NCBI GenBank assembly: GCA_963920635.1
Contig: OY987299.1
Span: 21,406,901 to 21,470,900 of the forward strand
Direction of reading: 5' to 3'
Length of the DNA: 64,000 bases
Origin: Pseudeuparius sepicola
Taxonomy: Eukaryota > Arthropoda > Insecta > Coleoptera > Anthribidae
Part shown: piece by piece, positions 56,401 to 64,000 of the stretch
Layout: each line of letters starts with the position of its first letter
Position numbering within the stretch: the stretch's first letter is position 1
The notes under the pieces: generated by a model
The model's database searches: none
What the model was told of the DNA's origin: nothing
The model's input: the letters and a program-made list of their open reading frames with translations, nothing else
Made by a program: the position numbers and the translations under genes

Positions 56401-57517
56401 CATGTCAGGTTATTTTATTTGACGGAAGACGAAGAGGGGAGAAGGCGACGTTGCCGGTTCTTAAATTAATGCTAACTACGTCACAGCCATTTCATTACGT
56501 ATTCAACTCAATTTTGCAACTAAACTACCGCGAAAAAATTTTTTTCTTTAGGGTTTCCGGACGTTTAAAGGCGATATCTCTAGCCATTGCAAAAATATAA
56601 AAAATGTGGTATACGAGCCCATTCCACAATGAGGCTGAAAAGTTAAATATACTTTATTGGGCGGGTTTTGTTGTTTGGTTTTCACATCTCGCCTATGCCA
56701 ACTGATAGAAAAAATCGTATAATAATGGCTTTAGTGCCGATTTCTGAGCTTTTAATGATAATTTTGAGATTCTTTAGTGCCGATTAAAAAAAAATTGGCA
56801 TTTGCGTGGCCTATTATTTGCTAAAAAATCCAAAAAAACTTTTTTGAAAATGTGTGCATTTCAAATTTTTTCCTTGATTTTTAACCACAAATGTCTACAT
56901 ATAAAATTTTTATTTTCTATTTACAGTATTATACTGTACTTTTTGATGAAATTTTATACAGACCTGTTTTTGGGGATACTAAATACTAAATACATTGGTG
57001 TATTCTGTTTTAACAATTATTATAAATTCGTCAAAATCAGTAAAAAAATGTCATAATTTCATATGGTCAAGCCTGTGTGTATAAGTATGTTGGAACACAA
57101 AAAGTGTATTGTTAAAACTATGTTGAAAAAATGCACAATAACTAAACTATAGATTTGACAGCTTCTTTGATTTTACAAGGCACGAGGAGTATTTTATTAG
57201 TGTCCAACAAGACTAGAATGAAAAAAATACAAGGAAAATGGAAATTCAGTTTTTTCCTCGCCCTATATAATTTTATGAGGATATTATTTTAAGTACTTTT
57301 TAATATTCAATTTTAGAGCCTACAATATCAACGATAACATGTTTCTTCTATCTTTCACAGGAATGAAGGAATAATAAAAGGCTTCTACAAGGGCCTATCG
57401 ATGAATTGGATTAAAGGTCCGATCGCTGTAGGAATAAGTTACGCCACATATGACTCAATAAAGGACCTACTCAGGAGTGCTGTCGTCAAGTGTAGCCCTA
57501 GTAAAACGGTGTTGTAG
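41450..57517 (+). CDS. SLC25A42: SLC25A42-type mitochondrial carrier (coenzyme A transporter)
   Basis: The coding exons are 41522-41667, 44926-45108, 49539-49671, 49725-49857, 51953-52127 and 57361-57517, all GT-AG and in phase, giving 308 residues (human is 318). The three carrier repeats each carry the PxDxxR/K signature: PLDRTK (38-43), PLDMAR (133-138) and PLDIVR (229-234). Family-specific blocks are [58 protein letters not shown] and [21 protein letters not shown]25A42 moves CoA into mitochondria in exchange for adenine nucleotides across the inner membrane. The first exon starts after TTTCAG at 41450, implying an upstream noncoding exon. A poly(A) signal AATAAA is at 57585. Introns 1, 2, 4 and 5 are loaded with transposons; intron 3 is 53 bp. 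Confidence 0.96.
41453..41494 (+). promoter_or_regulatory. upstream ORF in the carrier 5' leader
   Basis: An ATG at 41453 opens a 13-codon frame ([13 protein letters not shown]) that stops at TGA before the carrier ATG at 41522. A further ATG-ATG with a near stop follows. Such short frames can lower downstream initiation (general knowledge; not shown here). Confidence 0.4.
42000..42715 (+). pseudogene. Penelope-like retroelement fragment (RT end plus GIY-YIG)
   Basis: The first part encodes the C-terminal region of a Penelope-type reverse transcriptase ([26 protein letters not shown]). After a break the sequence encodes the linker and the GIY-YIG endonuclease typical of these elements ([27 protein letters not shown]). 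The two parts are joined by [15 protein letters not shown] sequence in which one extra A in an A-run near 42427 breaks the frame. The reverse transcriptase core is missing. It lies in intron 1 of the carrier gene in the same orientation. Confidence 0.85.
42900..43500. repeat. inverted repeats in carrier intron 1
   Basis: AACTTTTTCAAGTTGCCT and TGAATGAACGAAACTTTAAAG at 42945-43012 face their complements at 43398-43462, while AAAAACCCAATTAAAAATTAA occurs directly at both 43013 and 43478. Nested inside is a second hairpin at 43181-43335 (AACTTCTTTATCTTTTAA against its complement). Confidence 0.75.
43879..44850. mobile_element. inverted-repeat element (CAGGGGTA ends)
   Basis: CAGGGGTACATATTCACGAA at the left faces TTGTGAATACCCCTG at the right, and AAAACTTAGAGGTGG near 44813 faces its complement near 43910. 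No coding region. It sits in carrier intron 1 about 75 bp before exon 2. Confidence 0.7.
45179..47256. mobile_element. 2-kb element with GGGTTRCCA ends and AAGTCACTAAAA repeats
   Basis: The ends are GGGTTGCCAC and its near complement TGGTAACCC. Both ends carry several copies of TCACTAAAAGTCAC or close variants (five or more at 45190-45275, about four at 47145-47230), in the same orientation at both ends. No coding sequence is recognised between them. A hAT-like origin is possible but no clear target duplication is seen. Confidence 0.7.
47257..49538. other. rest of carrier intron 2
   Basis: Apart from the small MITE at 47652-47869, inverted blocks AGAGGTAAGGAG (47536) and CTCCTTACCTCTACCCTCC (47970) suggest another decayed foldback around it. 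48600-48770 is richer in GC (GGGGAGGAGCGGGTCGG). No exon is recognised. Confidence 0.4.
47652..47869. mobile_element. 220-bp MITE (TAGAGATGGGTAA ends)
   Basis: TAGAGATGGGTAATTCG and the complement of GATTGACACATCTCTA bound a 218-base stretch rich in GATTCA and CGATC words. The arms are imperfect. TAGTAGAG occurs at both borders and may include a short target duplication. Confidence 0.6.
49931..51683. mobile_element. 1.75-kb element with CTCGAGCGCGTCAGATTA repeats
   Basis: The ends GGGGAGCCCAAGAGGGG and the complement of CCTGGGCTCCCC form the terminal repeat. The word TACTCGAGCGCGTCAGATTA or close variants recurs near both ends: at about 49967, 50100 and 50236 on one strand and at about 51230, 51367, 51490 and 51648 on the other. 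No transposase is encoded. It occupies nearly all of carrier intron 4 and holds a nested hairpin at 50479-50717. Confidence 0.82.
50479..50717. mobile_element. nested hairpin MITE
   Basis: TACCGTACTTTCACCGTTTT at the left faces AAAACGGTGAAAGTACGGTA at the right, and GTTTGTCAGTCnTTGGCGGG faces CCCGCCAAAGACTGACAAAC. It lies inside the element 49931-51683. Confidence 0.8.
52208..53814 (-). mobile_element. Tc1-like transposon, structurally complete
   Basis: The element is 1607 bp, begins CACTCACCGGCACGAAAAAC and ends with its complement, flanked by TA at 52206-52207 and 53815-53816. The terminal repeats pair for about 150 bases. It encodes one intact transposase on the minus strand. It lies in carrier intron 5, just after exon 5. 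Confidence 0.95.
52483..53502 (-). CDS. Tc1-type transposase, intact DD34E
   Basis: The 339-codon frame has no break. An N-terminal paired helix-turn-helix region (about 1-110, with [19 protein letters not shown] and a second HTH ending [12 protein letters not shown]) should bind the terminal repeats. The catalytic domain has Asp150 ([10 protein letters not shown]), Asp241 ([11 protein letters not shown]) and Glu276 ([10 protein letters not shown]); 34 residues separate the last two, the DD34E spacing of Tc1. Length is typical of the family. The usual SPDLNPIE is STDANPIE here. With matching ends present, the copy could be mobile, or was so recently (inference). Confidence 0.96.
   Translation of the reverse strand: MAVNPETAAAIVALLQDRRTERYVAQQYAVSNSTVHRIYTRFLETRAYTRRPGIGPQQKTNAHDDRFILLQSLRDRRATAVEIRNRLHHVRNTNVSERTVRRRLGEANLTSRRPATGPELLRRHRVARLRFARNHEHWGENDWGRILFTDESRFSLRSPDGCERVWRRPQERFAECTFSPRVGYQGGSVMVWAGISLEAHTELYIVPRGSLTAARYIDEILQDFVVPYVDFIGNNFLLMHDNARPHTARITQQYLNDVNIPVLEWPALSTDANPIEHVWDMLGRRMRSRVPAPLTINQLKQALLEEWDLIPQEDIRHLILGMPRRMHAIIRARGGNTRY
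53817..54334. other. carrier intron 5, nothing recognised
   Basis: AT-rich sequence between the Tc1 element and the next repeat. No exon or clear element end is visible. Confidence 0.4.
55069..55158 (+). pseudogene. N-terminus of a YqaJ/SWIM-type transposon companion protein
   Basis: [16 protein letters not shown] followed by a hydrophobic stretch resembles the start of the YqaJ-nuclease companion proteins found in insect ISL2EU-type elements. The similarity stops where a GC-rich segment begins; no nuclease motifs follow. It is a truncated relic and the assignment rests on about 30 residues. Confidence 0.4.
55150..55315. other. GC-rich segment of unknown origin
   Basis: About 160 bases (CGGCTTTGCCGCCGCGATG, CGTCCGTCCCGCTCGGG) with GC content far above the neighbourhood, interrupting the YqaJ-like frame. 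It could be a small insertion or SINE part; no ends are clear. Confidence 0.4.
55505..56225 (-). pseudogene. THAP domain joined to a DDE-transposase C-terminus
   Basis: Minus-strand exon 1 (about 56210-56085) encodes the second half of a THAP zinc finger ([24 protein letters not shown]) and ends at a GTAAGT donor. Exon 2 starts after TTTTAG near 55753 with [17 protein letters not shown] and [11 protein letters not shown], the end of a THAP-type region. It then passes directly into [17 protein letters not shown], the conserved end of DDE_4 (IS5/PIF/ISL2EU) transposases. The catalytic middle is absent, so this is an internally deleted transposase. The first THAP cysteines are out of frame upstream. 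Confidence 0.65.
56801..57360. other. 3' end of carrier intron 5
   Basis: AT-rich sequence ending in CTATCTTTCACAG before the last exon. No element is recognised. Confidence 0.4.
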
Positions 57518-58049
57518 ATAAACGCAGTCAATAACTATTAATTATTAACTAAACCCTTACATGTAATTTTTGATTTTATAAAAAAATAAAATATTTATAT
57601 ACAAGTGTACTATTGTACTTTTTATTTTTACGGAATAGATATATGTACATATATATTATATCTTAAATTATGTGTATAAAATGTTTGTTGTTATTGGATT
57701 GTTGCATTGTTTTTTTTTTTAATAAATGTTGAAGGTTTATTTTGTTTTATTTGACTATCAGATCATAAATCTCTGAGCATCAACATCTAGTGTTGTTTTT
57801 GGATTATTTTTGTGTGGGAAAGTTTTATCTCTTTAAAATGCAGCTACGGTTCTTACATTTACAAAATGTAGTAGTAGTAGATTCTTTATTGACTGATGAG
57901 GACATACAACTGTACACAAATCATTCAATGCGTCAGCAACACGTTAAAAGTAATCATTCAAAGACGCACAGTTACAAATTACAAATACCACATATTAAAA
58001 CTATTAAATATAACCTAGTAGCTAATAGCAGAGCTGGGCAGATCTATTT
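57518..58049. other. 3' UTR and flank of the carrier gene
   Basis: AATAAA at 57585-57590 is 67 bases after the stop and is the likely poly(A) signal; another AATAAA occurs near 57720. No further gene is seen before the hairpin at 58050. Confidence 0.55.
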
Positions 58050-58382
58050 AAATAAATTAAAAGTAAAAAAATATTTTTAAAAAAAGCTTTTATTTAAATG
58101 CGCTAAAAAGAATAAAATAATCTTTTCTTTTAAAACTTTTACTATCAACTTATAACGTCATTCCACAATTTATATGATATAAAAGCTTGTCGCGAGATTT
58201 AAGTAGTGGTATTTACTTAGTTTGAAAACTTAAATCTCGCGACAAGCTTTTATATCATATAAATTGTGGAATGACGTTATAAGTTGATAGTAAAAGTTTT
58301 AAAAGAAAAGATTATTTTATTCTTTTTAGCGCATTTAAATAAAAGCTTTTTTTAAAAATATTTTTTTACTTTTAATTTATTT
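58050..58382. repeat. near-perfect hairpin with GCTTGTCGCG core
   Basis: Arms at 58050-58208 and 58228-58382 are almost exact inverted copies, including TTTTATTTAAATGCGC, ACGTCATTCCACAATTTATA and AAAAGCTTGTCGCGAGATTT, around a 20-base loop. The near identity indicates recent formation or gene conversion. Confidence 0.9.
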
Positions 58383-58503
58383 TGTAATTTTTAGTTTGGC
58401 CAGGTGTCTGAGTCTATTCATCTCAGTTAACGCATCATTGTTGCAAGGTCGTTTGCCGGTTAGTTTAGAACAGTCTAGCTCTTCAATGAGGAGACCTTCT
58501 AAT

Positions 58504-58985
58504 GACCATCTTGGGTGTTCCGCCATGTTGGATTTAGAATGACGTCACACATATAATCATGCATTGTCATCCAAATTAAACGTGTGTACAAAATTTCAGC
58601 TCGATCGGTTGAAATTTAACTAGTCCGCCATCTTGAGTGTTCCGCCATGTTGGATTTAGAATGACGTCACACATATAATCATGCATTGTCATCCAAATTA
58701 AACGTGTGTACAAAATTTCAGCTCGATCGGTTGAAATTTAACTAGTCCGCCATCTTGAGTGTTCCGCCATGTTGGATTTAGAATGACGTCACACATATAA
58801 TCATGCATTGTCATCCAAATTAAACGTGTGTACAAAATTTCAGCTCGATCGGTTGAAATTTAACTAGTCCGCCATCTTGGGTGATCCGCCATGTTGGATT
58901 TAGAATGACGTCACACATATAATCATGCATTGTCATCCAAATTAAACGTGTGTACAAAATTTCAGCTCGATCGGTTGAAGATATC
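58504..58985. repeat. 122-bp tandem repeat, four copies
   Basis: The block CCGCCATGTTGGATTTAGAA starts at 58520, 58642, 58764 and 58886, a constant 122-base period. Each unit also has TGACGTCACACATATAATCA, AAAATTTCAGCTCGATCGGT and CCGCCATCTTG. Copies differ at only a few positions, so amplification is recent. Confidence 0.95.
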
Positions 58986-59023
58986 TGCTTCAAAATTGAG
59001 TTGCAAGATTCCACCCGAACAAA

Positions 59024-59054
<31 letters not shown>

Positions 59055-59068
59055 CATACATACATACA
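59024..59068. repeat. CATA microsatellite
   Basis: CATA is repeated about ten times, directly after the tandem array; probably the tail of the same repeat unit. Confidence 0.9.
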
Positions 59069-59084
59069 TTGCAAGTTAAATAAA

Positions 59085-59292
59085 AGCTTTTAAAAAGATC
59101 GTTTTAAAGATCGCGATCTAAATCTTTTTTGTTTCACTAAAGAACGATCTTTTTTAAAAAGATCGTTTCAAAAAGATCTGATCTTTGATGATCTTAGATC
59201 ATTTTAAAGATCTAAGAACGTTTAAAAGATCTAAGGTCGTTTTAGAGATCTAAGATCGTTTTAGAGATCTTAATCCTTATAAAGATTAAGAT
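59085..59292. repeat. degenerate GATCTAAGATCGTTTT array
   Basis: Words built from GATCTAAGATCGTTTTA and AAAGATCGTTT recur about twelve times in 200 bases with AAAGATC on both strands. It resembles in style the GATTTAAATCA stretch near 23100. Confidence 0.75.
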
Positions 59293-59762
59293 CTTTTCCT
59301 CATTTATTTTCGTTCATTTTTGAAACGGTTCTGTGATTTTTTTATATATAAAATAATGTTTTATTTTTGAAGAATAAAAAATAGTGCTCTAGGTTGTTGT
59401 AGGAATAAGGGCTTTTGTTTTTATATCTACATATTTGTAAAATATGTTATCATTTGTTATAAGTAGTTCGTTTTTAAATTGAAACGTTTCTGTGATTTTT
59501 TTATACAAAATAATGTAGGTAGAAAGGTGAGGTATCTATTTCTATTCTCCTCCCCCCCTAATTCTGTGCATGTCGCACGGTCGACGGATCTCAAAGCAAA
59601 GTGATGAGATCAGTGCATTTAAAACGTTCGTTCAGATCGTGTAAACCCGTGTAATCCCGCCTTCACCAATCCAATCCACAGAGTATCTCTGCGCATGTGT
59701 AGTGCGCCCCAATATATATTTATTTATTTGGTCATTAATTTCCGCACACCCTATTCTATGTA

Positions 59763-61088
59763 CAGTGTCCTCCAAAAAGTTCGCACCAAAGGGGGGAAAT
59801 TTTAATTAATGTTTTATTTTGAAATTTAGTTCTGGGGTTACCTTTTGCTTCAAAAAAATGACCCACTCAAACGTAGTCATGTAACTTGTGACTTACGTTA
59901 TCTGTCAAAAAGACATTTAAAAAAACTTATATCCAAAAATGGGTTTATTTGTTAAAATATCAAAAAGTTTTACTTGCAAAAGTTGTTTCTTTTTCAATTT
60001 TACGTAAGTGTACCAAATTTGAACAGATTGAAAAGATTTAGTTTTTTGACAATTTTTAATATTTGTGAACTTTCTGAAAAATTTAAAAACTTGTAACTTC
60101 GTAAAAACTTTTTATATCACTATATATTTATCATTCTATTAACTTTTTATTAATAATTACCGATAAGAATAGGTATTTTTCAAAAGAAAATGATATGAAT
60201 GCTTTAATAATTCTGTTTGCTGCAAAGTTGATGTACCGTCTAGCATTTAGGGTATAAATTTAGGTACATTGCATTTTCCAGTTCTAAAGTGATGCCAAAA
60301 TAATAAGAAATTAAATTATAATCAAACTGTTTTACGTATCTAAGCAAAATTCTTGACTTTTATGGAACAAATAATTATTACCTCTAAGTTTAATTTCACA
60401 TTAATCGATATTGATAAGTAGGCCATGGAGAGAATTGAAGCATTTGTTTTTATTTGACAGTTTAATTAATGCGGAGAATAGTAAAAACAATTGCTTAGAT
60501 AGGACGTAAAATAGTTTGATGATAATTTAATTTATTATTATTTTTTGCATCAATTTAGATCTGAAAAACATAATGTAACTAAATTTATACCCTAAATGCT
60601 AGACGGTACATCAACTTGCAGCAAACAACAGAATTTAAATTAAAGCGCTAATATGATTTTCTTTTGAAAAATACCTATTCTTATCGGTAATTAGTAATAA
60701 AAAGTTAATAGAATGATAAAGCTAGTGATATGAAAAAGTTTTTACGAAGTTCAAGTTTTTAAAATTTTCAGAAATTTCATAAAAATATTAAAAGTTGACA
60801 AAAAACTAAATCTTTCATTAGAGCGTTCAAATTTGATACACTTACGTAAAATTGAAAAAGAAACAACTTTTTCAAGTAAAACATTTTGATATTTTAACAA
60901 ATAAACCCATTTTTGGCGATATATTTTTTAAATGTCATTTTTGACAGATAACGAAAGTCACATGACCACGTTTGAGTGGGTCATTTTAAATCTTTTTTTA
61001 AGCAAAAGTTAACCCCCAGATTAAATTTCAAATTAAAACATTAATTAAAAATTTCCCCCCTATGGTGCGAACTTTTTGGAGGACACTG
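59763..61088. mobile_element. 1.3-kb palindromic TA-flanked element (CAGTGTCCTCC ends)
   Basis: CAGTGTCCTCCAAAAAGTTC and its exact complement form the ends, flanked by TA. The arms pair through most of the length, for example AACAACTTTT with the GTAAGTGTA block (59990 against 60840) and GCTAGACGGTACATCAACTT near 60599 against its complement near 60240. The centre is near 60430. Confidence 0.9.
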
Positions 61089-61136
61089 TACATAGAACAG
61101 GGTGTGCGGAAATTAATGACCAAATATATAAATATA

Positions 61137-61843
61137 CAGAGTGAGTCACATCTAAAGGCAGAGCCGAAAACACAAGGGAGAATTCGCTAAAAGAAGCACA
61201 TATGCGTAATAAACATTAGCTCAAAAATGCTTGGTTCTCAATATACAGCGTGTTGAAACTTTTCCAAAAAGAACATATATATTTTTAATTTTTTTCAAGC
61301 CCGTTTGGAATTCCAACAAAATGTGATCCATATTATGGGTTGTCATTTTGTGCAATAATTTGGCCCTGTTCAGATGAGCAGTGGCGTGGATACAAATAAT
61401 TTTATTTTAAATGCCAGCGCATAATCACCTTGGCACTAGTTTAAAAAATCCGAAATTACGAAGAAACTGTACCAGAAGTAAAAAAATACCAAGAGGCACT
61501 TTTTGTTCCAAATTGAATGGGCTAAATTTTGCACAGGACCGTACTACTTTTTTTTTACAATTATTTACAGTAACTATTTGTATCTACGCCGCTGGTCATC
61601 TGAACGGGGTCAAAGTATTGCACAAAATGGCAACCGTCCAATGCATAATGTGTACCAAATTTTGTTGGAATTACTAAATGAGCTCGAAAGAAATTAAAAA
61701 AATATGTTACTTTTGGAAAAATTTCAACACGCTGTATATGGAGAATCAAGCGTTTTTGAGCTAATGTTTATTAAGCATACGTGCTTATTTTGACTAGTTC
61801 TACCTTGTGTTTTCGGCTCTGCCTTTAGATGTGACTCACCCTG
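61137..61843. mobile_element. 700-bp TA-flanked inverted-repeat element
   Basis: CAGAGTGAGTCACATCTAAA and the complement of TTTAGATGTGACTCACCCTG are the ends, flanked by TA. AATATACAGCGTGTTGAAAC near 61240 faces its complement near 61722, and GGTCATCTGAACGGGGTCAA near 61594 resembles the complement of CCTGTTCAGATGAGC near 61367. Confidence 0.88.
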
Positions 61844-62159
61844 TATATTGGGGCTCATTACACATGCGCATTTAATATCTAGTTGACCTATGTCCCAGAG
61901 CTCATGCGCATTTTCTAGATCAACGGAGATATTCACGATTTCTGGATAGAGACGAAATGAGTGAATGCAAGCTATTGGTCGAGAAAAAATTTTCCTTCTT
62001 TCTCTCTAAAATGCTTCCCACCTTTTCTCGAAACAGCACGCAAACTCCGCAGGCCCCAGCGCGTCGTACAAAATTAGCCAGTCAAGGAAGTAAGAACAGC
62101 AGAACTCATACGATCTCTGTGATCCAATATTTTTCTGTCTCAATAATGACATGACGTCA

Positions 62160-62340
62160 GTTATCACGTGACCCCGAGTCGAACATGGCCGCCGTATGAA
62201 GGCGGTTCGCGCTGCGGAATTTTAATTATCAGAAAGGCTAAAATCCGGCTCGACCAAACGTGCTTTCGATGTGTGCATGCAGAAATTGAGCCACAGAGTT
62301 TAATTCCAGCACCGATTCGCAAAAAGGTCAGTACATCGAA
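62160..62340 (+). promoter_or_regulatory. possible noncoding first exon of STAT
   Basis: This short stretch is richer in GC than its surroundings, contains a CACGTGAC E-box at about 62165 and ends at a donor-like AAAAAG|GTCAGT near 62327. It lies 240 bases before the first coding exon, which opens after a splice acceptor. It is a candidate 5' leader exon; no direct evidence. Confidence 0.3.
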
Positions 62341-62567
62341 GCGTTTATTCAAAATCTAGGATGTTTGCGTTGAGAACAAACAAGTTAATTTCCAATTTTC
62401 TGTAGTCACCGCTTTCTGTGACCTTGAGGCATGATTTACGTTTAGTTTTGCATTTTCCGGAAAGCGTCTTTTGACGGTCTGTATCTTGTTCAAATAAATA
62501 TGTTTTGTCGGAGATAAAAACACTGATAAGATATTTGTTTTATATAAACAGTTTATTCCTTTTCCAG

Positions 62568-62703
62568 CTAGAAACATGGCTCTGTGGGCTAAAGCCCAAC
62601 AACTTCCACCCAACAGTCTACAGCAGATTAGAAGCATTTATGGAGAGAATTTCCCTATAGAAGTGAGGCACTGCTTGGCACAATATATTGAGGACAATTT
62701 TGG
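62568..62703 (+). CDS. STAT transcription factor, first coding exon
   Basis: The exon starts after the acceptor TTTTCCAG; ATG is at 62576 and the donor is GG|GTTTGT at 62704. It encodes MALWAKAQQLPPNSLQQ followed by YGENFPIEVRHCLAQYIEDNF. AQQL, LYG/IYG-x-x-FPIEVRHxLAxWIE is the N-terminal interaction domain of STAT proteins, closest to STAT5-like and insect STAT. STATs are activated by JAK phosphorylation in the cytoplasm, then dimerise and drive transcription. The coiled-coil, DNA-binding and SH2 exons must lie to the right of the window. Cys replaces the usual Tyr in VRHYLA. Confidence 0.9.
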
Positions 62704-64000
62704 GTTTGTATTCAAGAATATTTCTAGGCTTATCATCAAGTTGTCATTATTTATCTCACTGCCGACTGCCCACAAATGTGTACACTCAGTATCCTGTTAG
62801 GGACCACAGGTCGCAGGTACTGATGTCACTATTTCCTGCACTATACCAGAGAATAAATAGCTTCACAACAGAAGCCTCCTTAACGGCATCGACATGTATG
62901 TGTCAAAAATTTCAATTTACAGAAAAATATCCAGTATTTTAAACATAAATTTGGTTGTAATACAATCTCTTTGCAAAGTAAATTAATGTGAAGTCAAATA
63001 AAATGCACTATGCTTATCTCTGCAGAAGATATTTCGCCTAGAAGCGAGTCTCCTTTTGACAAATAAATGTCACTAAGGAATTGTCTGTATTACTCGTTAG
63101 TCTGGGACCTGGACCAACACTATATTAAAGACCTGTGCATAGCGCTGTTTCAAGCGATCGCCATTGGCGCTACACGACGAAACAAATTTACACGGTGGTT
63201 CTAGTTAAAACACCATTGTTGCAGAATCTTTTATAAAATAAAAACATGCAAATATGTCTGTTACAACGAAGTTAATATTCAAAATAAAATAAAATATTTG
63301 TTTGTTATGTCCCTCTAATTTGACAAGTTCACATGGCATATTTCCAGACATTTTCTAAGAAAAGTGAGTCTAAAAAGCAAGCAAGAGTATTTGGTACCTT
63401 TTGGTTTGAAACACAGTCCATGGCTAGTTGTAGTATGTGAAAGCATAAAACACATTAGATTTGACAGTTTCTTCTTTATATGGAGGCCTATTGGTTCGCT
63501 TTGAAGCTATAAACAAAATTTTCTATTTTCATTCCTGCATACGTTAAAAAATACTCTTTCAAAATAATATCTTTAATTTTCGCTTCTTCAGCTGGTTGAT
63601 CAGATCATACCCTAATTCCAAAATAGTGTTTGTTCTTCTGAAATTCACCTAATGGTCTGTGCAACCATTTTCTTCATGTGCGCGAAAATTTCATGTTATC
63701 ACAAACAAATCTACCTCGGAAAGCCGTATTAATAGGATAAAACTGCCAAATACTAGATGCAAAGACAATTCGTTACCGTAAAAAGAAGGTAAATCGTAAT
63801 AAAGCCGGATATTTAAAATTTTGGATTTTTTAAACGTCAGAAACTGACATCCCAATACCCCCAGAATGCCCTCCTATAACCTATAATTTTTTTCGTCGTG
63901 TAGCGCCACCCCAATCCGTGAACAACAATGAAATATGACGGCATGCTCGGGTCTTTAATATAGTGTTGGTCCAGCTGTGACTATACCTACTCATCTTGCT
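62704..64000 (+). other. STAT intron 1 (runs past the window)
   Basis: No second STAT exon is seen to the window end. The intron contains the inverted-repeat element 63109-63974. Confidence 0.6.
63109..63974. mobile_element. 866-bp inverted-repeat element in STAT intron
   Basis: CTGGACCAACACTATATTAA and its exact complement bound the element (25-bp match through AAGACC). GGCGCTACACGACGAAACAA near 63168 faces TTTTCGTCGTGTAGCGCC near 63890. No coding sequence and no clear target duplication. Confidence 0.82.

Larger units (their letters stand above)
54335..56800. mobile_element. decayed PIF/ISL2EU-like element with THAP and YqaJ pieces
   Basis: The outer segments match the short copy at 27420-27795. 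Between them are pieces of two convergent genes: a plus-strand start resembling the YqaJ/SWIM-type companion protein and a minus-strand THAP plus DDE-type fragment. ISL2EU-like elements are, as I recall, known to pair an IS5-like transposase with a YqaJ-type nuclease. Exact ends and target duplication are not resolved. Confidence 0.55.
59640..62145. repeat. composite repeat X, copy 2, with two nested TA elements
   Basis: The outer arms GCGCATGTGTAGTGCGCCCC at 59692-59711 and GGGGCTCATTACACATGCGC at 61850-61869 are inverted, as are TTGGTCATTAATTTCCGCAC at 59728 and its complement at 61107-61126. One TA element (59763-61088) occupies the hairpin centre at TATGTACATA and another (61137-61843) interrupts the right arm. 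Homologous to 30105-33270. Confidence 0.72.

Noticed and set aside
58504..58985. CRISPR-like array
   Set aside because: Units are contiguous 122-bp tandem copies with no unique spacers, in a eukaryotic genome.

Overview
The window is nuclear DNA of an insect. It is AT-rich, its genes are split by introns with GT-AG borders, and the recognisable genes (an Sm protein, a mitochondrial carrier, a STAT factor, a calmodulin-like protein and a CFAP20/Bug22-type protein) are animal genes in insect form. The repeats are also insect-like: TA-flanked CAGGGTG elements, a Tc1 element, a THAP-type P element, a Penelope-like element and a Jockey/CR1-like LINE. Order cannot be fixed by eye; a hemipteran or beetle is the best guess.

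Five host genes are supported. (1) 3092-26209, plus strand: the 3' six exons of a CFAP20/Bug22-like gene whose axonemal domain is followed by a long Glu/Pro/Thr-rich tail; the first exon lies outside the window or was not found. (2) 29147-29690, minus strand: complete two-exon SmF (snRNP F). (3) 33925-34397, minus strand: the last two exons of a CALML4-like EF-hand protein, joined by what appears to be a GC-AG intron. (4) 41450-57517, plus strand: a complete six-exon SLC25A42-type mitochondrial carrier of 308 residues. (5) 62568-62703, plus strand: the first coding exon of STAT, with the rest beyond the right edge. These genes have unrelated jobs and do not form an operon or cluster.

Most of the rest is transposable elements, largely inside introns. 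The 13.5-kb intron of the CFAP20-like gene holds a four-layer nest: intron, then a TA-flanked inverted-repeat element (6669-16041), then a P/THAP9-type element with 32-bp perfect ends (7413-15336), then a LINE with an open 907-codon ORF2 (9667-12723). A 3.4-kb DNA transposon with a nearly intact but unclassified transposase-like gene (34435-37803) sits 37 bp from a CALML4 splice acceptor. The carrier introns hold a Penelope-like fragment, a Tc1 element with a complete DD34E transposase, and remnants of an element carrying THAP-transposase and YqaJ-like gene pieces. More than a dozen further hairpin or palindromic elements of 0.1-2 kb are mapped by their inverted arms. I did not find a CRISPR array, an rRNA gene or an intact tRNA gene; two tRNA-like stretches look SINE-derived.
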